A stretch of DNA of 10,280 nt from Clostridia bacterium (lineage in GTDB: Bacteria > Bacillota > Clostridia > Christensenellales > UBA1242). Below are positions 1 to 5,622 of the stretch, one piece after another. How positions within the stretch are numbered: position 1 is the first letter of the stretch; each line of letters begins with the position of its first letter. The notes beneath the pieces are model-generated. The model was given only the letters and a program-made list of their open reading frames with translations, had not been told where the DNA came from and ran no database searches. The stretch spans positions 1 through 10,280 of the forward strand of contig JALOBO010000049.1 in NCBI GenBank assembly GCA_023228225.1, in the 5' to 3' direction. The translations under genes and the position numbers were made by a program.

Positions 1-173
1 CACGCGAATTCAGCATTATTTGTATGCGGTATGGTGTTGGCGGAGTACCAGCATTAACCCAACGAGAAGTAGCAAAAAAACTAGGAATTTCCCGTTCTTA
101 CATTTCCCGTTTAGAAAAAAAATCGCTAGAATTAATCCGCCTAAAAGTAAAACAAAACGACCTGTTCTTTTAA
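1..173 (+). CDS. Sporulation-type sigma-70 factor (SigK/SigE family), C-terminal fragment
   Basis: This is the 3' end of a gene that begins left of the window; full codons run from base 3 to the TAA at 171-173 and give 56 residues. The peptide contains RYGVGG, then TQREVAKKLGISRSYISRLEKK, read here as two adjoining pieces TQREVAKKLGIS and RSYISRLEKK. This is the helix-turn-helix of sigma region 4.2, which contacts the -35 promoter element. The ISRSY wording resembles SigK and the SRLEK wording resembles SigE, the mother-cell sporulation factors of Bacillota, so I cannot decide between them. SigG and SigF fit less well. The tail after the helix is short (ends NDLFF). The gene points toward the tRNA-modification operon on the opposite strand, and its likely terminator is at 306-343. 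The family call is firm; the paralogue is not. Confidence 0.85.
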   Translation, partial: REFSIICMRYGVGGVPALTQREVAKKLGISRSYISRLEKKSLELIRLKVKQNDLFF

Positions 174-206
174 AAGGGCAACCACGAGTCGATAAGTAAC
201 GGACAC

Positions 207-275
207 GCAAATTTAAATTTGCTAACCGCTGGGCTTGTGTGTTTCCCTTTTAACCGCGGAATTAAATTCCGCTAA
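207..275. repeat. Pair of related AT-cored palindromes
   Basis: The first palindrome, GCAAATTTAAATTTGC at 207-222, is perfect. The second, at 256-272, has 8-base arms GCGGAATT and AATTCCGC around a single A. Both share the shape GC-x-AATT-core-x-GC, and both are followed by CTAA(C/T)CC. In addition TAACCGC occurs at 223-229 and again at 251-257. The similarity suggests two copies of one short repeat unit, about 50 bases apart, located between the sigma-factor stop codon and its terminator. They could be extragenic palindromic repeats, parts of a structured 3' untranslated region, or a remnant of a mobile repeat. None of these can be decided from one locus. Confidence 0.5.
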
Positions 276-305
276 TCCCTTCCTTCATAGGATATCACTC
301 AAAAC

Positions 306-343
306 AAGCAAGTCAGGGAAACCCTAAGACTTGCTTATTTTTT
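306..343 (+). terminator. Intrinsic terminator of the sigma-factor gene
   Basis: AAGCAAGTC at 306-314 pairs with GACTTGCTT at 328-336, and inside it AGGG at 315-318 pairs with CCCT at 322-325 across an AAA loop. A two-base AA bulge lies at 326-327. Six T residues follow at 338-343, after one A. This is a classic Rho-independent terminator on the plus strand, about 130 bases past the sigma-factor stop. On the minus strand the same stem is followed only by GTTTTG, so it could act weakly as a bidirectional terminator for the converging trhP transcript. Confidence 0.85.
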
Positions 344-557
344 CGTGTGGGATTTTTAAACTGTACTTCACATTTTATACAAACTTATCTAAACACACAA
401 CATATTTTTGCTGTACTTTTTAATAGAAAAATTAAGCAACTAAATGCTATAAATAATATATTATAGCTCATCAAACGTTATTGTTAAAATCAATTATCAA
501 ATAATAACTATTCGCCAAATACCATAGAAAAACTGAATAGTAACTTTCTCTTTTGAT

Positions 558-600
558 ATGTACTACTACCGCTTGCCATTGGCAAGCGGTAGTAGTACAT
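558..600. repeat. Perfect 43-base palindrome downstream of trhP
   Basis: Bases 558-578 are an exact inverted copy of 580-600, centred on T579. The outer arm reads ATGTACTACTACC and the inner part GCTTGCCA. As RNA it would fold into an uninterrupted 20-base-pair stem with a 3-base loop. It begins 16 bases beyond the trhP stop codon in the direction of that operon's transcription. No U-tract follows on either strand: minus continues ATCAAAAGAG and plus continues TACATATTG. It is therefore not a standard intrinsic terminator. It may be a transcript-end stabiliser, a double-strand RNase substrate, or an extragenic repeat. Confidence 0.8.
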
Positions 601-616
601 TACATATTGTAGTCAG

Positions 617-1843
617 TTATTCAAGCGGAACAATTATTTTACGCAAAATGTCATTTTCATGGAGTTTATAAGGGGTTTTAACTAAAATTTGTTGTTTTAC
701 TAAAAGTGCATCAGTTATTGGTTCGTTTTCTAGATTTTTCATATCTTCTACTACAAAAGTTTTGTTAAAATTTTTATCGGGACTCAAAATTTCTAAGGTT
801 TCCCCTACTTTAAAGCGATTACGCTGTTCTATAAGCGTATAGCCCTGTTTATCGGTATTATTTAAAACAACTGCCATAAATTCGTGAGTTTGTACTGGCG
901 TAGCAGAATTTAAATACTCTTTATCATCTGCGTTAAAATAAAAACCTGTCGTGTATTTTCGGTGGCTCGTTTTTTTTAAATCGGTTTCTAATTCTTCGGG
1001 AACAATGTAATTATTTTTGTGTTTTGCATAAAAATCTATTGCGTGCCTATAAGCATTTGTAATCGTTGCAACATAATAAGGCGATTTCATTCTGCCTTCA
1101 ATTTTAAATGATTGCACGCCTGCCTCGGCAAGTTTATCAATATATTTAATCATATTCAAATCTTTGGAATTTAAAATATAAGTTCCACGCTGATCTTCCA
1201 TAATAGGAAATTGCTCATTTTGCCTACTTACTTCGCTAATTGTGTATTGCCATCTGCAAGCCTGCACACATGCACCACGATTGGAATCTCTGCCTGTAAA
1301 ATAGTTACTAAGTAAGCACCTACCTGAATATGAAATACACATAGCGCCGTGTACAAACGCTTCTAATTCTACGCTGTCGCCAACATAATTTTTAATTTCT
1401 AAAATTTCGGGCATTGTTAATTCTCGTGCAAGAACAATTCGTTTTGCACCCATATCCGCCATCGCTTTTACAGCATATTTATTTGTCATACTAGTTTGAG
1501 TACTTATGTGTATTGCTAATTTTGGAGCGTACTTTTTAACAAATTCAAGTATTCCTAAATCGGCAATAATAACCGCATCTGCACCAATACTTTCTAAATA
1601 CTGAACATATTCTTTAAGACCATCAAAATCTTCATTGTGTGCAATAATATTTAATGTAATGTATGCTTTTTTATTTAATGAATGAGCATAATCAATGCTA
1701 GTTTTAAGTTCATCTTGTTTAAAGTTTTCCGAAAAAGCTCTTAAACCATATTTTTTGCCCGCAAAATAAACCGCATCTGCACCAAAGTAAAATGCGGTTT
1801 TTAATTTTTCCATATTACCCGCTGGGGAAAGAAGTTCTATCAT
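617..1843 (-). CDS. trhP: Peptidase U32 family tRNA 5-hydroxyuridine synthase TrhP
   Basis: This 408-residue protein is a member of the U32 family. Despite the family name, characterised members of this type (E. coli TrhP/YegQ, B. subtilis TrhP1 and TrhP2, also called YrrN and YrrO) hydroxylate uridine 34 of tRNA, using prephenate. The U32 signature is complete at residues 161-179: E161, F163, G166, C169, G174, C176 and S179. C192 and C196 (ACVQAC) complete the four-cysteine set expected for an iron-sulfur cluster. The N-terminal half (about 1-260, starting ELLSPAGN) has the TIM-barrel-like pattern, and the C-terminal part (about 315-408) is the beta-rich U32 tail. The length is close to YrrO. 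The ATG at 1843 has AAGGAG six bases upstream. The next gene upstream is trmR, which methylates the product, so the context strongly supports the tRNA function over proteolysis. Confidence 0.9.
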   Translation of the reverse strand: MIELLSPAGNMEKLKTAFYFGADAVYFAGKKYGLRAFSENFKQDELKTSIDYAHSLNKKAYITLNIIAHNEDFDGLKEYVQYLESIGADAVIIADLGILEFVKKYAPKLAIHISTQTSMTNKYAVKAMADMGAKRIVLARELTMPEILEIKNYVGDSVELEAFVHGAMCISYSGRCLLSNYFTGRDSNRGACVQACRWQYTISEVSRQNEQFPIMEDQRGTYILNSKDLNMIKYIDKLAEAGVQSFKIEGRMKSPYYVATITNAYRHAIDFYAKHKNNYIVPEELETDLKKTSHRKYTTGFYFNADDKEYLNSATPVQTHEFMAVVLNNTDKQGYTLIEQRNRFKVGETLEILSPDKNFNKTFVVEDMKNLENEPITDALLVKQQILVKTPYKLHENDILRKIIVPLE

Positions 1844-1849
1844 AAATTA

Positions 1850-1856
1850 CTCCTTA
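1850..1856 (-). promoter_or_regulatory. Shine-Dalgarno site of trhP fused to the trmR stop codon
   Basis: On the minus strand the sequence is TAAGGAG. Its TAA (1854-1856) is the stop codon of trmR, and AAGGAG is the ribosome binding site of trhP, six bases before the ATG. This fixes the trhP start and suggests translational coupling. Confidence 0.85.
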
Positions 1857-2489
1857 TTTTTTTACACTTAGTGCAATACCATCGCCAACATTAATAACGG
1901 TTGTTTGTAAATCAATATCAGCAATTACTTTATTTAAATACTCACGCATTTTTTTAACCATATACTTTTTTTTGTGTTTAAATGCTACCCCGCCACATAC
2001 CATACCGTGCATCATAACATTATCGGCAAAAATCATGCCACCACTATTAAGTAAAGATTTTAAATATGGATAATATCTAACATACTGTGCCTTTGGTCCA
2101 TCTAAAAATATAAAGTCATATTTACTATTAAGCGTTGGCAAAATCTTTAATGCATCTCCCTCAATAATATTAACTCTATTCATATATTTTTCTAATGTTT
2201 GCTTGGCAATTTTTATTATTTCTTCATCAATTTCTATCGTGTCAATAACCGTATCGGCTGGTGCATTTGCAAGCATTACTCGTGCTGAATAGCCTACTGC
2301 TGTACCAATTTCTAAAATCTTTGCTGGTAATTTTAATTTAATAAGTAATGCTAACAATCTTTCGGTATCTTCTAAAAGCACTGGAATATAATTTTCTCGT
2401 GCATATTTAACAAGTTCGCTATCACTTTGTGCAGATATAAATAAGTTTTTTATATATTCATTTTCTTCATCATAAAGTAAATTATCCAT
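1854..2489 (-). CDS. trmR: tRNA 5-hydroxyuridine methyltransferase TrmR (O-methyltransferase family 3)
   Basis: This 211-residue class I SAM-dependent methyltransferase belongs to the CCoAOMT-like O-methyltransferase family. The SAM-binding motif I is ILEIGTAVGYS at residues 58-68, followed by the acidic end of strand 2 (IEIDEE, 85-90). FIFLDGPK at 127-133 and FADNV at 154-158 carry D130, D156 and N157, the expected metal ligands. The close relative is B. subtilis TrmR (YrrM), which methylates 5-hydroxyuridine 34 to 5-methoxyuridine in tRNA. The adjacent U32 gene makes that substrate, so this assignment is favoured over a small-molecule catechol methyltransferase. The gene starts 4 bases after the RNase J stop. 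Its ribosome binding site (GGAG) lies inside the last codons of RNase J, 10 bases before the ATG, which is slightly long. Confidence 0.87.
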   Translation of the reverse strand: MDNLLYDEENEYIKNLFISAQSDSELVKYARENYIPVLLEDTERLLALLIKLKLPAKILEIGTAVGYSARVMLANAPADTVIDTIEIDEEIIKIAKQTLEKYMNRVNIIEGDALKILPTLNSKYDFIFLDGPKAQYVRYYPYLKSLLNSGGMIFADNVMMHGMVCGGVAFKHKKKYMVKKMREYLNKVIADIDLQTTVINVGDGIALSVKK

Positions 2490-2493
2490 TAAA

Positions 2494-4164
2494 TTATTGC
2501 TCCAAAATAATAGGAAGTATCATAGGACGACGCTTTGTCTTTTTAAAGAAGTATACTGTTAACGCTTTTCTAATAATAGATTTTAATTCAAGCCTATCAA
2601 TTTGTTTTAAATCAAGTTCTTTTAATGCATCAGTAATTGACTCTTTGGCTTCGGTAACCATATTAGAGGCTTCTGCGGAATAAATAAGTCCGCGTGTAAT
2701 AATGTCAGGCCCGCTAACAATTTCGCTACTTTCATCAGAAAGTCCAAGTACAACAATGCAAAGCCCATCTTCGGCAAGTTGTTTACGGTCTTTTAATACC
2801 ATACTATCAAGATCACCCAAACCTAAACCATCAACAAGGCGTTTGCCTGCTGGTACAGTTCCTGCAATTTTGAGCACATTTTTATTAAGTTCCACGCATA
2901 GTCCTAAATCTGGCATAATAATGTCACGCGCTTGCATACCCATAGTAATAGCAATATCGGCATGTGCCTTTAAGTGCTTATACTCACCGTGAACGGGAAT
3001 AAAATATCTAGGCTTAACAAGTGCGTGTATAAGTTTGATTTCATCAATGTAAGCATGCCCAGAAGCATGCACATCGGCAATTTCATTATAAATTACATTT
3101 GCACCCAACCTAACAAGATTGTTAATAACGCGATTAATCATTTTTTCGTTGCCGGGAATAGATGAAGAAGACAAAATTATTGTATCATTATCGCCTATTT
3201 TAATTTTATTAAATTCGCCCGAAGCCATACGGGTTAAAGCACTCATAGGTTCGCCTTGGCTACCAGTAGTAATAACGACTAATTCTTTATCTGCATACTT
3301 ATCGGCTTTTTCTACATCTATGATAATTTCTTTATCAATGCGGAGTTCGCCAATTTTTATTGCGGTATCAGTTACATTGAGCATACTTCTGCCAGAAAAC
3401 GCAACTTTGCGTTTATATTTTACCGCAAGATCAAAAATTTGTTGTAATCTATGAATATTTGATGAGAAAGTTGCTACAAATAATCTTCGTGTGGCATTTT
3501 CTGCAAAAATTTCATCAAGTGCCTGCCCAACAACTCTTTCGCTCATACTGTGTCCGGCTCGTTCGGCGTTTGTGCTGTCTGCCATTAAAAGTAACACTCC
3601 ACGCTTGCCAAGTTCAGCAAATCTGGCTAAATCTATAATCTCAACATTCATAGGAGTATAATCAACTTTGTAATCACCCGTAAATACAATGATACCTACG
3701 GGAGTTGTTATTGCAAGAGCCATTGCGCCAGCAATTGAGTGATTAACTCTAATAAATTCAATATTAAATACGCCAAGTTTAATAACGCTACCTTCTTTAA
3801 TAGTGTTAGATTTATATTGAATTTTTTGATGTTCACGCATTTTATTTTCTACAAGTGCAAGAGTAAGTCTGCTACCGTAAATGGGTGCGTTAATATCGCC
3901 AAGCATATACGGAAGTCCTCCAATATGGTCTTCGTGTCCGTGCGTAAGCACAATACCTTTTACTTTTTCTTTGTTACTTACTAAATAAATTATATCCGGA
4001 ACAACAAGGTCAATGCCCGGCATATCTTCTGATGGAAAAGTAAGTCCGGCATCTACAACAATTATGTCATTTTCATATTGAAAAACAGTCATATTTTTGC
4101 CAATTTCGCCTACTCCGCCCAGAAACATTATTTTTAAATTACTTACCAAATTATTTTCCTCCAT
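2494..4164 (-). CDS. rnj: Ribonuclease J (metallo-beta-lactamase / beta-CASP RNase)
   Basis: This full-length RNase J has 556 residues, compared with 555 for B. subtilis RNase J1. The family combines 5'-3' exonuclease and endonuclease activities in mRNA turnover and in rRNA maturation, and acts in the cytoplasm. The metallo-beta-lactamase part has the N-terminal LGGVGEIGKN (15-24), metal motif HGHEDH (75-80), H142 and D164 (TGDYK). The beta-CASP domain follows, with ADSTNAERAGHSMSE near 195-209, VHASGHA (365-371) and PVHGEY (390-395). The C-terminal dimerisation region (about 460-556) ends with FFKKTKRRPMILP, typical of RNase J. All catalytic ligands are present, so it is J1-like rather than a degenerate J2 type. 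The start is uncertain: the ATG at 4164 has no ribosome binding site, and a TTG at 4149 does (see 4158-4162). It is the first gene of the operon with trmR and trhP. Confidence 0.95.
   Translation of the reverse strand: MEENNLVSNLKIMFLGGVGEIGKNMTVFQYENDIIVVDAGLTFPSEDMPGIDLVVPDIIYLVSNKEKVKGIVLTHGHEDHIGGLPYMLGDINAPIYGSRLTLALVENKMREHQKIQYKSNTIKEGSVIKLGVFNIEFIRVNHSIAGAMALAITTPVGIIVFTGDYKVDYTPMNVEIIDLARFAELGKRGVLLLMADSTNAERAGHSMSERVVGQALDEIFAENATRRLFVATFSSNIHRLQQIFDLAVKYKRKVAFSGRSMLNVTDTAIKIGELRIDKEIIIDVEKADKYADKELVVITTGSQGEPMSALTRMASGEFNKIKIGDNDTIILSSSSIPGNEKMINRVINNLVRLGANVIYNEIADVHASGHAYIDEIKLIHALVKPRYFIPVHGEYKHLKAHADIAITMGMQARDIIMPDLGLCVELNKNVLKIAGTVPAGKRLVDGLGLGDLDSMVLKDRKQLAEDGLCIVVLGLSDESSEIVSGPDIITRGLIYSAEASNMVTEAKESITDALKELDLKQIDRLELKSIIRKALTVYFFKKTKRRPMILPIILEQ
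4158..4162 (-). promoter_or_regulatory. GGAGG ribosome binding site that argues for a TTG start of rnj
   Basis: Directly before the ATG at 4164 the minus strand reads TTAATACTAAA, with no Shine-Dalgarno sequence. GGAGG lies inside the first codons, at 4158-4162, and is eight bases upstream of an in-frame TTG at 4147-4149. That is ideal spacing. Starting there would shorten the protein by five residues, to begin at VSNLKIMFLGG, still leaving the whole conserved domain. Confidence 0.6.
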
Positions 4165-4364
4165 TTTAGTATTAATTTATTTAACAACAAAACTAATTTT
4201 ACTTAAATTAAACGCCCAAAAACTTGGGTTTTAAAACCGAATAATCATTTGTTTATGCTGTATATATATCTTAAAAATTTATACCTAATCAAAAACACTT
4301 TGCGTGTTTATAAAACATAAATTAATAATTTAAAATTAAATTTAAAAAACATTATTTTAAATGA
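4165..4364 (-). promoter_or_regulatory. About 200-base 5' leader of the rnj-trmR-trhP operon
   Basis: If transcription starts just downstream of the -10 box at 4371-4376, the leader is about 200 bases, long for a simple operon. It is very AT-rich. Two small hairpins can be seen. AAACAC (4304-4309 on the minus strand) pairs with GTGTTT (4293-4298) and runs into a short U stretch. CCCAA (4224-4228) pairs with TTGGG (4215-4219). A second, weaker promoter candidate lies inside it, TTGATT at 4287-4292 and TATATA at 4263-4268 with an 18-base spacer, which would shorten the leader to about 95 bases. No known riboswitch class was recognised. Confidence 0.35.
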
Positions 4365-4370
4365 TGATAT

Positions 4371-4399
4371 AGTATAGTACAATAAAAAACATTTTGCAA
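4371..4399 (-). promoter_or_regulatory. Sigma-A-like promoter for the rnj operon
   Basis: On the minus strand the -35 box is TTGCAA (4394-4399) and the -10 box TATACT (4371-4376), separated by exactly 17 bases. Compared with TTGACA and TATAAT these match at four or five positions each. The spacer is AT-rich. It sits immediately after the thiI terminator and reads toward rnj, where a new transcription unit is expected. Confidence 0.6.
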
Positions 4400-4406
4400 C
4401 TGTTTT

Positions 4407-4445
4407 AAAAAATATTATTAATTGCTTAATTTTAATTAAGCAATT
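4407..4445 (-). terminator. AT-rich terminator hairpin after thiI
   Basis: AATTGCTTAATT and AATTAAGCAATT (4434-4445 and 4420-4431) form a perfect 12-base inverted repeat around two bases, starting four bases after the thiI stop. Six U residues follow on the minus strand at 4407-4412, but after a seven-base AU-rich gap. The stem has only two G-C pairs, so the terminator is probably weak, and some read-through into rnj is plausible. Confidence 0.55.
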
Positions 4446-4449
4446 GTTA

Positions 4450-5610
4450 TTATATTTCTACGGGGATAAAAATAGTTTCAATTGTGCTTAATGCTTCATT
4501 TATTAAATTTTCTATATCCAATTTGCTTTCTTCTTCTTCAACTAAACGTACTTTTGGTTTAATTAGCGGGTGATCCGGCAAAAATACCGTGCAACAATCT
4601 TCATACGGTAAAATTGAGGTTTCGTAAGTGCCAATCTTGCGTGCTATATCCATAATTTCTATCTTATCAAAACCAATTAACGGTCTAAGTACCGGAATTG
4701 TTGCAACAGCATTTGTAACAGTAATACTTTCTATTGTTTGGCTGGCAACTTGTGCAAGAGATTCACCTGTAATAATACCGCCAATTCCCTTTTCTTTTGC
4801 AAGCCTGCAAGCAATTCGCATCATAATTCTACGCATAATAATAATCATATATTCGCATTTGCAATTTTTATGAATAGCCTCTTGAATTTTTGTAAAAGAA
4901 ACAACATACAAGTTAATATGACCAGCATATTCACTTACGATATTTGTTAATTTAATAACTTTTTCTTTGGCAAGCACGCCAGTATACGGAAAACTATGAA
5001 AATGAATAGCACTTAAACTCATACCGCGTTTAGTCATCATATAAGCGGCTACTGGGCTATCAATACCACCCGAAATCATAACTAAGCCCCTGCCACTTGT
5101 AGAAACTGGCATTCCACCCATACATTTAATTATGTCCGAAAAAATATAGGTTTTACCGTGTTCTCTAATATCAACATAAAGTTCTTTTTGCGGATTATGA
5201 ACATCAACTTTTGCTGTGGGATTATTATCTAGCACCACTCCGCCTAATATTGCGGCAAAATTTGTAGATTGAATATCAAAAGTTTTGTCAGCACGATTAA
5301 CTATAACTTTAAATGTAGTGTTATTAAAAGTTAAAGTACCAACATATTTTTTAATCTCTTCTATATCGGTATTCATTTCATATGCCGAACTTATAGAGTG
5401 TAATCCAGCAACTTTTTGAAGTTTATTGATTATTTGTAGCTCATTTTTTTCTTCAAAATCGGAAAGCAAATATCTGCCCTGCAATTTTTTTAGTTTAAAT
5501 GTAAAACCATCAAGACTATGCCTAATGTTATTAAGCAAAACCTTTTCAAAATAACATTTATTATCGCCTTTTAAAAATAATTCACCATATCTAATTAGTA
5601 TAACGCCCAT
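4450..5610 (-). CDS. thiI: tRNA 4-thiouridine synthase / sulfurtransferase ThiI
   Basis: ThiI adenylates uridine 8 of tRNA and inserts sulfur to make 4-thiouridine; in many bacteria it also passes sulfur to ThiS for the thiamine thiazole. The protein has 386 residues, close to B. subtilis ThiI (about 400). Order of domains: N-terminal ferredoxin-like region (MGVILIRYGELFLKGDN, 1-17), THUMP domain (about 60-165), then the PP-loop ATPase with SGGIDSP at 180-186. RRIMMRIA (260-267), TGESLAQVASQT (281-292) and DCCTVFLPDHP (338-348) are family signatures, and C339/C340 sit where catalytic cysteine is expected. There is no C-terminal rhodanese domain, as usual in Bacillota, so sulfur should come directly from the adjacent cysteine desulfurase. 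The start follows AAGGAG by five bases, and the gap to the upstream gene is nine bases. Confidence 0.95.
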   Translation of the reverse strand: MGVILIRYGELFLKGDNKCYFEKVLLNNIRHSLDGFTFKLKKLQGRYLLSDFEEKNELQIINKLQKVAGLHSISSAYEMNTDIEEIKKYVGTLTFNNTTFKVIVNRADKTFDIQSTNFAAILGGVVLDNNPTAKVDVHNPQKELYVDIREHGKTYIFSDIIKCMGGMPVSTSGRGLVMISGGIDSPVAAYMMTKRGMSLSAIHFHSFPYTGVLAKEKVIKLTNIVSEYAGHINLYVVSFTKIQEAIHKNCKCEYMIIIMRRIMMRIACRLAKEKGIGGIITGESLAQVASQTIESITVTNAVATIPVLRPLIGFDKIEIMDIARKIGTYETSILPYEDCCTVFLPDHPLIKPKVRLVEEEESKLDIENLINEALSTIETIFIPVEI

Positions 5611-5615
5611 ATATT

Positions 5616-5622
5616 CTCCTTA
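5616..5622 (-). promoter_or_regulatory. Shine-Dalgarno site of thiI fused to the desulfurase stop codon
   Basis: The minus strand reads TAAGGAG, where TAA (5620-5622) ends the cysteine desulfurase gene and AAGGAG serves thiI, five bases before its ATG. It is the same seven-base stop/SD arrangement as at trmR-trhP and points to coupled translation of the sulfur donor and its acceptor. Confidence 0.85.

Larger units (their letters stand above)
174..616. other. Gene-free convergent intergenic region
   Basis: This 443-base gap separates the sigma-factor tail (plus strand) from trhP (minus strand). No open frame with a ribosome binding site and recognisable protein was seen on either strand. The left part (174-300) is less AT-rich and holds two AT-cored palindromes. 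A strong intrinsic terminator follows at 306-343. From about 344 to 557 the sequence is AT-rich and I see nothing in it except a weak hairpin: GCTATAA at 446-452 pairs with TTATAGC at 461-467. The right end carries a perfect palindrome at 558-600. The convergent gene arrangement means no promoter is required here. Confidence 0.7.

Noticed and set aside
16..210. Minus-strand 64-residue hydrophobic reading frame that could look like a small membrane protein
   Set aside because: It starts at TTG without a ribosome binding site and lies antisense to the sigma-factor coding sequence, whose helix-turn-helix is unmistakable. Its hydrophobicity comes from reading the complement of Lys/Glu-rich codons.
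361..418. Direct repeat CTGTACTT at 361-368 and 411-418
   Set aside because: An eight-base repeat in AT-rich intergenic DNA, with unrelated flanks, is too short to support a function.
460..488. Possible minus-strand promoter (TTTAAC, 17 bases, TATAAT) in the left gap, perhaps for a small RNA ending near 306
   Set aside because: The -35 match is poor, TATAAT is expected by chance in such AT-rich DNA, and the terminator stem has only a four-base U stretch on this strand.
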